Shown: in pieces, positions 1 through 6,673 of the stretch | How the letters are laid out: the number at the start of each line of letters is the position of its first letter | How positions within the stretch are numbered: the stretch's first letter is position 1 | Source: Candidatus Curtissbacteria bacterium RIFCSPLOWO2_01_FULL_38_11b | GTDB lineage: Bacteria > Patescibacteriota > Microgenomatia > Curtissbacterales > GWA2-41-24 | Direction: 5' to 3' | DNA length: 20,153 bases | Assembly (NCBI GenBank): GCA_001774995.1 | Contig: MFBO01000041.1 | Location: 5,754-25,906 of the forward strand | Position numbers and translations under genes: made by a program | The notes under the pieces: model-generated | Databases searched by the model: none | What the model was told of the DNA's origin: nothing | What the model saw: only the letters and a program-made list of their open reading frames with translations

Positions 1-594
1 TCGGTAATTGACACCCTCTGGATCCAGCATCTGGATTCCCTGGACGATCTTCGGGAAGGCATTGGCCTTCGGGCTGCCGGCCAAAGGGATCCACTAGTAG
101 AATACAAACAGGAATCATTCAGTCTCTTTGAAAAATTGTTAGCTAATATAGATTACGAAATCATTCATCGAATTTTCAAAGTTCAGGCAAGAGGAGAACC
201 TGAAGTAGAAAGGCTTGAAGAACAGGGCCTTGAGATACACGAAGAGCCAAAATTATCAGACACTGGGCAAAAAACAACTGATAGCCAGCAACACCCCCGG
301 GGTGAAGCTGCGCTTTCACTCGGAAAACACCCCGAGGGTGTTGCTGGCGGTCAAGACAAAGATCCCTCCCAAATGACTGACAAAGAGCTTGAAGCAGAAA
401 TAGCCAAACTGGAAACGCTTAAAACTCAGCAACACCTCCGAGGTGAAGTCCAGTCGACAACAGGGGAACACCTCCAAGGTGAAAACGCGCCTATTCGAGT
501 CACAAAGATCGGCCGTAACGACCCCTGCCCATGCGGATCCGGTCTCAAATATAAGAAATGCGGACTAATTAATAGTTCTAGCCATAAGGGGTAG
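1..594 (+). CDS. secA: Protein translocase subunit SecA, C-terminal part (5' truncated)
   Basis: SecA is the cytoplasmic ATPase motor that pushes preproteins through SecYEG. Only the last 197 codons are in the window, in the frame starting at base 1. The first ~45 residues match the helical scaffold/wing region, with [20 protein letters not shown] and the following [10 protein letters not shown] long charged, low-complexity linker follows, then a C-terminal SEC-C zinc motif ([15 protein letters not shown]). The usual His or Cys straight after the third Cys is Gly here; a His lies eight residues after that Cys. The linker carries four short G+C-rich palindromes that are translated in frame. 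A TTG at 136 is internal and not a start. Family assignment is firm; the zinc-ligand reading is inference. Confidence 0.95.
   Translation, partial: SVIDTLWIQHLDSLDDLREGIGLRAAGQRDPLVEYKQESFSLFEKLLANIDYEIIHRIFKVQARGEPEVERLEEQGLEIHEEPKLSDTGQKTTDSQQHPRGEAALSLGKHPEGVAGGQDKDPSQMTDKELEAEIAKLETLKTQQHLRGEVQSTTGEHLQGENAPIRVTKIGRNDPCPCGSGLKYKKCGLINSSSHKG
287..345. repeat. Inverted repeat of two palindromic units inside the secA linker
   Basis: Arms 287-304 (AGCAACACCCCCGGGGTG) and 328-345 are reverse complements at 17 of 18 positions. Each arm is also a short palindrome on its own: CACCCC/GGGGTG around one base in the first, AACACCC/GGGTGTT in the second. The DNA is G+C-rich against an A+T-rich background and is translated in frame as QQHPRGEAA and GKHPEGVAG. 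It looks like a pair of short mobile or palindromic elements tolerated in a disordered linker. Confidence 0.8.
428..481. repeat. Two further copies of the palindromic unit in the secA linker
   Basis: The unit at 428-448 (AGCAACACCTCCGAGGTGAAG) is the same element as the one at 287-304. It carries a paired C-to-T and G-to-A change that keeps the CACCTC/GAGGTG palindrome intact. A fourth, weaker unit at 469-481 has arms CACCT and AGGTG. Translated peptides are QQHLRGEVQ and GEHLQGENA. Confidence 0.75.
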
Positions 595-625
595 TCCACA
601 TTTCTTGCGAGATTTTCGCTATTCT

Positions 626-700
626 GATGATCGTTGTCTCAGAATACTACAATCTCTTAAAAAATGCGGAATGATCAATGCACCTCAGCACAGAGCTTGA
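626..700 (+). pseudogene. Decayed second copy of the SecA SEC-C tail
   Basis: In frame 2, shifted from secA, the DNA reads DDRCLRILQSL then KKCGMINAPQHRA and a TGA stop. The true SecA end reads [13 protein letters not shown] and a TAG stop. The 13-residue tails share KKCG, IN and a His at the same spacing, with Met/Leu, Ala/Ser and Arg/Lys changes between them. The upstream part keeps only a trace of NDPC and has lost the CxC pair. This fits a tandem duplication of the secA 3' end that then decayed, but the copy is short and no start codon or ribosome site is seen. It also contains the right arm of an imperfect hairpin (620-627 with 639-646). Confidence 0.45.
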
Positions 701-717
701 AGCTTTAATTTAATAAT

Positions 718-746
718 TTGACTTTCTCCACTTCACTTCCAATACT
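718..746 (+). promoter_or_regulatory. Candidate promoter of the L,D-transpeptidase gene
   Basis: TTGACT (718-723) is followed after 17 bases by AATACT (741-746). The ATG lies only 6 bases after the -10 box, so the transcript would be leaderless. The rest of the 597-752 gap holds the SEC-C remnant and an 8-bp inverted repeat (TATTCTGA/TCAGAATA) without a following T-run. Confidence 0.5.
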
Positions 747-752
747 TAAAGT

Positions 753-1427
753 ATGAACAGATATTTTAAAAAGGGCACGATCCATCTAAACTGGATTTTG
801 ATAATTTTCTTGGCTATATTCTCTATTTCAATAATATCTCTTAGAAAAAACATTCATAAAACAATAAACCAGACTGTTTGGCATTTTGGTATCAATCTGA
901 ATAACATCGATAAAGATAGCTACGTTAGTTGGATAAAAAATCAAGACGGGCAGAAAGAAAATACACAAAGCGGTATTTTTCTTAACAAAAGTATTGACTT
1001 TAAAGATATAGTAGCAAGCAGAACGAATCTAATCTTAGGTGAACAATCAACAGCAAACGGCGAAAAGTGGATCGAAGTAGACCTATCGGATCAAAGACTT
1101 TACATGAAAGAAGGAACCTCAACTGTCGGTACTTTTTTAGTCTCAAGTGGTAAGTGGTATCCAACCCCGACAGGCGAGTGGCGAATTTGGATAAAATTAA
1201 GGTATACAAGAATGCGCGGAGGGTCAAAGGCGCTCGGTACGTTCTATGACCTTCCCAATGTCCCCTACACTATGTACTACTACAAAGGTTACGGTATTCA
1301 TGGAGCCTACTGGCACAACGATTTCGGCCAGCCCAGAAGCCATGGCTGTGTTAACATGAAGCCAGAGGAAGCAGGCATTGTTTTTAATTGGGCTAGTGTC
1401 GGTACCCGCGTGGTTGTTCATCAATGA
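753..1427 (+). CDS. L,D-transpeptidase (YkuD domain), membrane anchored
   Basis: This enzyme is expected to form 3-3 crosslinks in peptidoglycan, or attach proteins to it, on the outer face of the membrane. The 224-residue protein has one N-terminal transmembrane segment (about 12-30), a spacer of about 70 residues, and a YkuD domain from about 105 to the end. The domain starts at EKWIEVDLSDQRLYM and ends with the catalytic motif SHGCVN. Catalytic Cys is C199, with H197 beside it and H183 in the upstream IHGA motif, so the active site looks complete. The ATG at 753 is the first in frame, has no Shine-Dalgarno site and sits right after a -10-like box. Its TGA stop overlaps the uppP start (ATGA), so the two are probably co-transcribed. 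Confidence 0.93.
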   Translation: MNRYFKKGTIHLNWILIIFLAIFSISIISLRKNIHKTINQTVWHFGINLNNIDKDSYVSWIKNQDGQKENTQSGIFLNKSIDFKDIVASRTNLILGEQSTANGEKWIEVDLSDQRLYMKEGTSTVGTFLVSSGKWYPTPTGEWRIWIKLRYTRMRGGSKALGTFYDLPNVPYTMYYYKGYGIHGAYWHNDFGQPRSHGCVNMKPEEAGIVFNWASVGTRVVVHQ

Positions 1428-2197
1428 ATTATTTCCTAGCAGTTATAGCAGGAGCTGTTCAAGGCCTAACCGAATTTCTGCCTATTTCATCAACCGGTCA
1501 CCTTATAATTTTTGAAAAAATCTTTGGTATTCCCCAAGAAAAATTTGGACTTGCTTTTGATGCTTCACTGCATTTAGGGACGCTTCTTGCTGTTATCATT
1601 TTTTTCTACAAGGATTATATAAGCTTACTAAATATTAAAAAAAAACTTCTTGTAAATATTGCTGTCGGCACAGTTCCTGCAGTATTTTTTGGACTTCTTT
1701 TAGAAAATTATATAGAATCCAACTTTCGGGAAATTTGGGTTGTAGCGGCGTCGCTCATTTTATTTAGCTTTGTTATTGTTTTAGCTGAGGTTTTAGGTAA
1801 ACAAATCAAAAATGGGACTCAAATAAAATTTTCCGATTCCCTTGTCATAGGATTTTTTCAAGCTATCGCCTTAATTCCTGGAGTTTCAAGATCTGGATCC
1901 ACAATTTCTGCTGGGTTATTTTTAGGTTTTAAGCGAGAAGAGGCTGCAAAATTTGCCTTTATTTTGTCAGGTCCAATTATAGCCGGTGCGGGTTTCATGA
2001 AGTTCTCTGAGGCAACATCAGGTAATCTTTCTTTAAATGATTTTAATTTTTTTATAATAGGTATCCTCTCCTCTGCATTTTTTGGCTTTTTAACCATCAA
2101 ATATTTCTTAAAATATTTGTCTTCCAAAAACCTTTACCCCTTTATCGTTTACAGGATAATTGTAGGACTGATTCTTCTTTTGGCTGTTTATCAATAA
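1424..2197 (+). CDS. uppP: Undecaprenyl-diphosphatase UppP/BacA
   Basis: UppP removes a phosphate from undecaprenyl diphosphate, recycling the lipid carrier used for peptidoglycan and surface glycans. The 257-residue length is normal for the family, and hydrophobic segments run through the whole protein. Both signature motifs are intact: E17-F-L-P-I-S-S-T-G-H26 near the N-terminus and P152-G-V-S-R-S-G-S-T in the middle. The ATG overlaps the upstream stop by four bases, implying translational coupling to the L,D-transpeptidase. Its product also serves the glycosyltransferases farther along the window, though that link is inferred from chemistry rather than position. Confidence 0.96.
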   Translation: MNYFLAVIAGAVQGLTEFLPISSTGHLIIFEKIFGIPQEKFGLAFDASLHLGTLLAVIIFFYKDYISLLNIKKKLLVNIAVGTVPAVFFGLLLENYIESNFREIWVVAASLILFSFVIVLAEVLGKQIKNGTQIKFSDSLVIGFFQAIALIPGVSRSGSTISAGLFLGFKREEAAKFAFILSGPIIAGAGFMKFSEATSGNLSLNDFNFFIIGILSSAFFGFLTIKYFLKYLSSKNLYPFIVYRIIVGLILLLAVYQ

Positions 2198-2212
2198 CTA
2201 ATCCTTCTGTTA

Positions 2213-2218
2213 TATAAT
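2213..2218 (+). promoter_or_regulatory. -10 box of prfB promoter
   Basis: A perfect TATAAT ends 8 bases before the prfB ATG at 2227. No Shine-Dalgarno site lies between, so a leaderless mRNA is likely. No convincing -35 box is visible at normal spacing. Confidence 0.55.
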
Positions 2219-2226
2219 TGGCTACT

Positions 2227-3351
2227 ATGGATTTATCACAAAAAATAGCGGATTTAAACAGTCGTTTTGAATTAATTATCAAAAATTTTAATAGAGAAAA
2301 TAAACTAAACGACCTAAATAAACTCAAAGTCCAAAGCCAAAAGCCGGATTTTTGGCAAAAAGACGCCAAAACTGCCCAAAAAATTATGAAAAAAATCTCT
2401 GCAATTTCCCAGGAGATTGAAGTTTTCGATTCTTTGGGTAGGGAAATTAAAGGTTTAAAAGATATGTCTGGTTTGGCAGCAGATGATCAAGAACTAACAG
2501 GAGAGATTCAAACCGAATTAAAAAGAACTAAAAAACAATTAGAAGATCTCGAGGCGACAATGTTTCTTTCGGGAAAGTATGATGAAAACAACGCCATACT
2601 TTCCGTTCACGCTGGCCAGGGTGGCACCGAAGCTATGGATTGGGTTGCCATGCTCTCACGAATGTACCAGAAGTATTTTTCAAGTAAAAACTGGGATTTT
2701 GAAATGCTCAGTGAGGACCCGGGGGAAGAAGCTGGCTTCAAATCTGTTTCGATAATTATCAGAGAAAGATATGCTTATGGTCTTTTAAAAAATGAAGCGG
2801 GAGTCCACAGACTGGTTCGCAAATCCCCTTTCAATGCTGCCAACCTTCGCCAAACATCATTTGCCCTTGTTGAGATTACTCCAGAAATAGAAGATTTACC
2901 GGAAATTGAAATCAAACCTGACGATATTGAATTTGAAGCTTTCCGTGCAGGAGGCCACGGGGGGCAAAATGTCAATAAGGTTTCGACCGCTGTGCGGCTA
3001 AAACATAAACCTACAGGGATTGTAGTTACTTGCCAAACCCAAAGATATCAAGCTCAAAACAGGGAAAATGCGCTAAAACTTCTTAAAGCCAAACTATGGG
3101 CACTTGTTGTGCAAAAAGAAGCTAAAACGAAGGAAGAGTTAAAAGGCAGCCATAAACTTCCAGGCTGGGGAAATCAAATTCGCTCATATGTCCTTCACCC
3201 TTATAAAATGGTCAAAGACTTACGCACAAATTATGAGACTTCCGATGCGCAAAACGTACTGGATGGAGACCTTGAGGAATTTCTTAAACACGAAATTACT
3301 CTAAACTCAGAGCCTGGAACAGGTGACATCACAGAGTCATCTGATATATAA
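2227..3351 (+). CDS. prfB: Peptide chain release factor 2
   Basis: RF2 ends translation at UGA and UAA codons by triggering peptidyl-tRNA hydrolysis in the ribosome. The 374-residue protein shows the RF2 codon-recognition tripeptide S200-P-F202 and the catalytic G245-G-Q247 in [16 protein letters not shown]. The N-terminal helical domain covers about residues 1-110. The frame is continuous, so the autoregulatory +1 frameshift known from many prfB genes is absent. ATG 2227 is preferred over the TTG at 2218 because that TTG overlaps the -10 box. Presence of RF2 argues against lineages that recode UGA (Gracilibacteria, Absconditabacteria). The last codons carry the promoter of the next gene. Confidence 0.97.
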   Translation: MDLSQKIADLNSRFELIIKNFNRENKLNDLNKLKVQSQKPDFWQKDAKTAQKIMKKISAISQEIEVFDSLGREIKGLKDMSGLAADDQELTGEIQTELKRTKKQLEDLEATMFLSGKYDENNAILSVHAGQGGTEAMDWVAMLSRMYQKYFSSKNWDFEMLSEDPGEEAGFKSVSIIIRERYAYGLLKNEAGVHRLVRKSPFNAANLRQTSFALVEITPEIEDLPEIEIKPDDIEFEAFRAGGHGGQNVNKVSTAVRLKHKPTGIVVTCQTQRYQAQNRENALKLLKAKLWALVVQKEAKTKEELKGSHKLPGWGNQIRSYVLHPYKMVKDLRTNYETSDAQNVLDGDLEEFLKHEITLNSEPGTGDITESSDI

Positions 3352-3352
3352 T
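3323..3352 (+). promoter_or_regulatory. Promoter of the membrane-protein gene at 3365, inside the prfB 3' end
   Basis: GTGACA (3323-3328, five of six consensus bases) is followed after 18 bases by a perfect TATAAT (3347-3352) that overlaps the prfB stop codon. The ATG at 3365 is 12 bases downstream, giving a leader of only a few bases. Confidence 0.6.
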
Positions 3353-3364
3353 AACTTCACGCCT

Positions 3365-3883
3365 ATGGAAGCTGACAGTATTGACAAAATTGATGTCAAA
3401 GACCAAAACACTCCTCAAGTCGAACTCAAACAGCGGCCAGTAGAACCAATAACTCAACCTTTAAACAAGAAGTCATCCAGTTTAAAATTAAACAAAGTTG
3501 TTCCTCTAATTTTTATCCTGCTTATTATAGCCGCAGGTGCCGTTTCGGGGTTATATCTTTCATCGACAGGCAAAAATGGTGAAAGTAAATCAGCATTTAG
3601 TCAAGAAGAAGAGTTAACCCCCCAAATACAGCAATCGTTTACTCAAACCTTCAGAGATGAGGCAGAAGGGGAAATTGAAAAAAACGACGCACTTGATAAA
3701 TACGCTCAGGGAACTCATAAATTGATTAGGCCGGGCGGGGAAGATCAAACAGCTTATTTAACTTCTTCTGTTCTTGATTTAGATGAATATGTTAGCAAAA
3801 AAGTCAAAGTATTTGGAGAAACTTTTGGATCCTCACAAGTCGGTTGGTTAATGGATGTTGGTAAAGTTGAAGTTATCCAGTAA
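3365..3883 (+). CDS. Single-pass membrane protein of unknown function between prfB and ftsE
   Basis: The family was not recognised. The 172-residue protein has a hydrophilic N-terminus of about 45 residues and one transmembrane segment (about 48-70, VVPLIFILLIIAAGAVSGLY). An acidic external linker follows, then a compact C-terminal part with alternating hydrophobic residues (STLTS-like strand, VSKKVKVFGETF, VGWLMDVGKVEVI), which could be a small beta domain. The ATG at 3365 is chosen over an in-frame start at 3323 because the latter would overlap prfB and lie upstream of the promoter. Its position next to ftsE-ftsX suggests an envelope or division role, but that is only context. Confidence 0.8.
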   Translation: MEADSIDKIDVKDQNTPQVELKQRPVEPITQPLNKKSSSLKLNKVVPLIFILLIIAAGAVSGLYLSSTGKNGESKSAFSQEEELTPQIQQSFTQTFRDEAEGEIEKNDALDKYAQGTHKLIRPGGEDQTAYLTSSVLDLDEYVSKKVKVFGETFGSSQVGWLMDVGKVEVIQ

Positions 3884-3901
3884 TATCTATACCGCTGCCC
3901 C

Positions 3902-4588
3902 ATGATACAATTTGAGTCTGTAACTAAAAAATATCCTTCAGGCCATTTAGCCCTTGATAACATTTCGCTTAAAATTGAAAGCGGTGAATTTGTATTTATT
4001 GTTGGTTCCTCCGGAGCCGGCAAGTCGACTCTTCTTAAATTAATTACCCGCGAAATATCGCCAACAACCGGCAGGATTCTTATTAATAGCGAGGATATAT
4101 TTAAAATCCCCAAAAGCAAAATTCCCATCCTCAGAAGAAGAATCGGTACCGTATTTCAGGATTTTAAATTGCTGCTAACTCGAACTGTTTTTGAAAACGT
4201 AGCAATGCCCCTTGAAGTATTATCAAAAAATAGTTCTGAAATAGAAAAAGCAGTATCTGGGACGCTGGAGAAGGTAGGTATGCTTGATAAAGCTAACAAT
4301 TTTCCCTTGCAACTTGCAGGTGGCGAAATTCAAAGAACTTCAATTGCAAGAGCCATAATTGCCAAACCAGAAGTATTATTAGCCGATGAACCAACAGGAG
4401 ACCTTGACCCTAAAAATTCTCAAGGTGTAGTCGAACTTTTGGAAAAGATTAATAAGGAGGATAAAACAACAGTCATTATGGCAACTCATAATGCTCAAAT
4501 AGTCAATCATTTTAAAAAAAGAGTCGTCACACTTGAATCGGGTAAGATAGTAAATGATCAAAAGGAAGGTAAGTATGAAACAGGCTAA
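3902..4588 (+). CDS. ftsE: Cell division ATP-binding protein FtsE
   Basis: FtsE is the cytoplasmic ATPase of the FtsEX complex, which is ABC-like but works as a mechanical signal transmitter to cell-wall hydrolases. The 228-residue protein has Walker A G35-S-S-G-A-G-K-S-T43, the ABC signature L138-A-G-G-E-I-Q-R, and Walker B ending D162-E163 in LLADEPTGDLDP, then the switch His in ATHN. The signature starts LAGGE rather than LSGGE, a mild variation. It follows the membrane protein after 18 bases; a weak -10-like CTATAC (3887-3892) lies 9 bases before the ATG. The 3' end overlaps ftsX by 14 bases. Confidence 0.96.
   Translation: MIQFESVTKKYPSGHLALDNISLKIESGEFVFIVGSSGAGKSTLLKLITREISPTTGRILINSEDIFKIPKSKIPILRRRIGTVFQDFKLLLTRTVFENVAMPLEVLSKNSSEIEKAVSGTLEKVGMLDKANNFPLQLAGGEIQRTSIARAIIAKPEVLLADEPTGDLDPKNSQGVVELLEKINKEDKTTVIMATHNAQIVNHFKKRVVTLESGKIVNDQKEGKYETG
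4562..4570 (+). promoter_or_regulatory. Shine-Dalgarno site that sets the ftsX start
   Basis: AAGGAAGGT lies inside the ftsE 3' end, about 5 bases before the ATG at 4575. It is one of few clear ribosome-binding sites in the window and favours 4575 over an in-frame ATG at 4554. Confidence 0.6.
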
Positions 4589-5447
4589 AGACGCTTTAAA
4601 GTTAATACGAAGAAGTCCGTACCAAGCACTTGCAGCAGCGCTTGCCATGTCATTAACATTTTTTGTTTCATCAATATTTATATTGCTTATAATCGGTGGG
4701 CAAATAGTTTTAAATTATATTGAACAGCGTCCTCAAGTGATTGCATTTTTTAAAGATGATACGAACGAGTCAAGAATTCTTGAAATTTCAAAAGAAGTAG
4801 AATCGTCAGGTCTCACAAAAGAAGTTAAATATGTCTCCAAAGAAGAAGCTCTAGCCATATACAAAGAACGTAATAAAGACGAACCCCTGCTTTTGGAATC
4901 AGTCACTGCTGATTTTCTACCAGCATCAATCGACATATCAGTAAACCGTGCTCAGGATATTGACGAGATCACAAAACTTGTTAAAGATAAGCCGGAAGTC
5001 GAAAGAATAATAACGCCCGAAAACTTAATCGAACAGCTTGTTAAGTGGACTCGTACAATTAGAATTGGCGGTATTGCTTTTGTTTCTACTTTAACCGGCG
5101 TTTCATTTTTGATAATTATTATGGTAGTAGGTATGAGAATTGCGCTCAGGCGCGATGAAATTTCAATTATGAGTTTAGTCGGTGCAACCAGATGGTATAT
5201 AGCCAGACCTTTTTTCATAGAAGGTGCTCTCTATGGATTAATTGGCGCCAGTATCGCTGTCTTTCTCACATTTTCCCTTCTTTTATTTTATTCACCCAAT
5301 ATCCAGGAATTTTTGGGTCCTATCCAAATTTTCCCCGTTCCCCCCTTATTTTTTCTTTATTTGTGGTTAGGCGAAGTTGCAGCAGCAATCGTCATCGGAG
5401 TTTTGGGTGCTGCCATCGCACTATACAGATACTTGAAAATTAGATGA
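4575..5447 (+). CDS. ftsX: Cell division protein FtsX (permease-like)
   Basis: FtsX is the membrane partner of FtsE and passes the ATPase signal to an extracytoplasmic peptidoglycan hydrolase or its activator. The 290-residue protein has the expected plan: a cytoplasmic N-terminal helix (AKDALKLIRRSPYQALAA), TM1 about 21-45, an external domain of about 120 residues, and three more TM segments with the conserved cytoplasmic RDEISIMSLVGATRWYI motif between TM2 and TM3. The start at 4575 is supported by a Shine-Dalgarno site. The TGA stop overlaps the start of the M23 peptidase gene (ATGA), strongly suggesting that the peptidase is the FtsEX-controlled hydrolase. Confidence 0.95.
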   Translation: MKQAKDALKLIRRSPYQALAAALAMSLTFFVSSIFILLIIGGQIVLNYIEQRPQVIAFFKDDTNESRILEISKEVESSGLTKEVKYVSKEEALAIYKERNKDEPLLLESVTADFLPASIDISVNRAQDIDEITKLVKDKPEVERIITPENLIEQLVKWTRTIRIGGIAFVSTLTGVSFLIIIMVVGMRIALRRDEISIMSLVGATRWYIARPFFIEGALYGLIGASIAVFLTFSLLLFYSPNIQEFLGPIQIFPVPPLFFLYLWLGEVAAAIVIGVLGAAIALYRYLKIR

Positions 5448-6628
5448 AAATTAAGTTTGTGTTTTTTTTACTACCCTTGATTATTATTTTATTTGTTACC
5501 GGAAAAACATATGGTGTCAGCCTTGACGAATGCGAAAAGGATGCATCCGCAAATTTGAGTGAGTGTGTTGATCTGTTCTCCCAAAAAATTAATGACCTCT
5601 CAACTCAAAAGAGAACTCTTTCATCCCAAATAGCCCAATTCGATACGCAAATCAAAGTTACCCAGTTAAAAATTACCGACGCCCAAAACACAATTGAAAA
5701 ACTCGAAAAAGAAATCGGAGTGTTAAGTTTTAGAATAGGCTACGTCAACCAAAGCATCGATAAACTGGAGGAACTTGTCAAAAAGAGAATAGTTGCTACT
5801 TATCAGCAAAGTTTTGTATCAAACCTTGAATTAGTTGTAGCATCTAATGATTTCTCAGATTTGATCTTAAAATTACAGTATCTTAAACAGGTTCAGGAAA
5901 ATGACAAAAAGATCCTCGCAAGTCTTCAGGAAACCCGATCAAATTACGCCAATCAGAAAGATGAACGAGAAACTAAACAAGCCGCCATTGAGGAAAACAA
6001 AGTTAAACTGGAACAGTTAAAAGCGGGACTTGACACGCAAAAAGCCGAAAAACAGGCGTTTTTGGCGGTAACCAAAAACGATGAAGCTAGATACCAAAGA
6101 CTTTTAGCCCAGGCTGAGGCGGAAAGGGCAATCGTATTTGGCGGCGGTAAAGACGTGTTTATCAGAGATGTTAGTCAGGGTGAAACTATCGGTATAATTG
6201 CCAGTTATAGTACAAGCCCGGGCTGTTCCAGCGGAGCCCATTTACACTTTGAAGTTCACAAAAACGGTTCAGTTCAAGACCCCAACAACTATTTGCAGTC
6301 TACCAGTGTTAATTATCCTAAAGATTACAACTTTGAAATTTATGGATCAGTAAATCCACGCGGTGACTTACCCTGGCCGATAAACGGCCCAATTCAAATA
6401 AATCAGGGCTTCGGAGTTCAAAGAAACAGTTCTTTTTACGGTCCTGCGGGTCATCAGGGTATTGATATGGATTCTTTATCATCTTCCGCAGTCAAAGCAG
6501 TCAGATCAGGAAAACTGTATGGAGGTTCGATTCAATGCGGAGGGAAATACGCCGGCGCTCTTTATTATGCAAAGATCGAACACGACGATGGTTTAATTAC
6601 CTGGTATCTCCACACGGTTCCACAGTAA
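5444..6628 (+). CDS. EnvC-like coiled-coil M23 peptidase with circularly permuted catalytic domain
   Basis: This is a secreted murein hydrolase or hydrolase activator probably regulated by FtsEX. The 394-residue protein has a signal peptide (1-25), a long coiled coil rich in Lys, Glu and Gln (about 40-230), and an M23/LytM-type domain. The domain halves are swapped. The normally C-terminal part, with G-ETIG and H266-L-H268-F-E-V, comes first, and the normally N-terminal part, with H337-Q-G-I-D341, follows; W-Y-L-H390 is four residues from the end. All residues that bind zinc or act in LytM-type enzymes have counterparts, so activity is plausible despite the order. The ATG overlaps the ftsX stop. 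Coiled coil plus M23 recalls EnvC, which is usually catalytically dead. Confidence 0.9.
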   Translation: MKIKFVFFLLPLIIILFVTGKTYGVSLDECEKDASANLSECVDLFSQKINDLSTQKRTLSSQIAQFDTQIKVTQLKITDAQNTIEKLEKEIGVLSFRIGYVNQSIDKLEELVKKRIVATYQQSFVSNLELVVASNDFSDLILKLQYLKQVQENDKKILASLQETRSNYANQKDERETKQAAIEENKVKLEQLKAGLDTQKAEKQAFLAVTKNDEARYQRLLAQAEAERAIVFGGGKDVFIRDVSQGETIGIIASYSTSPGCSSGAHLHFEVHKNGSVQDPNNYLQSTSVNYPKDYNFEIYGSVNPRGDLPWPINGPIQINQGFGVQRNSSFYGPAGHQGIDMDSLSSSAVKAVRSGKLYGGSIQCGGKYAGALYYAKIEHDDGLITWYLHTVPQ

Positions 6629-6636
6629 GTCTCTTA

Positions 6637-6665
6637 TTGACAAATCTCCCCAAAGACTATATTTT
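6637..6665 (+). promoter_or_regulatory. Promoter of the lamin-tail protein gene
   Basis: A perfect TTGACA (6637-6642) is followed after 17 bases by TATTTT (6660-6665); TATATT at 6658 gives a 15-base spacer instead. The ATG at 6674 is 8 bases downstream, again predicting a leaderless transcript. Confidence 0.6.
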
Positions 6666-6673
6666 TGCAAAGC

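Noticed and set aside
287..481. CRISPR-like array in secA
   Set aside because: Units are only about 13-20 bases, spaced unevenly, in inverted as well as direct order, and read as protein. There are no spacers or cas genes.
620..646. Terminator after secA
   Set aside because: TATTCTGA/TCAGAATA form an 8-bp A+T-rich stem with an 11-base loop, but no T-run follows. It overlaps the decayed SEC-C copy, so a terminator call is not supported.
2227..2310. Programmed +1 frameshift site in prfB
   Set aside because: The reading frame is continuous from ATG, and no in-frame TGA or CTTTGAC site occurs near codon 25.
5192..5443. Open frame of 83 codons in another frame of ftsX
   Set aside because: It lies wholly inside ftsX, whose motifs and membrane segments are clear. 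The alternative peptide has no recognisable features.
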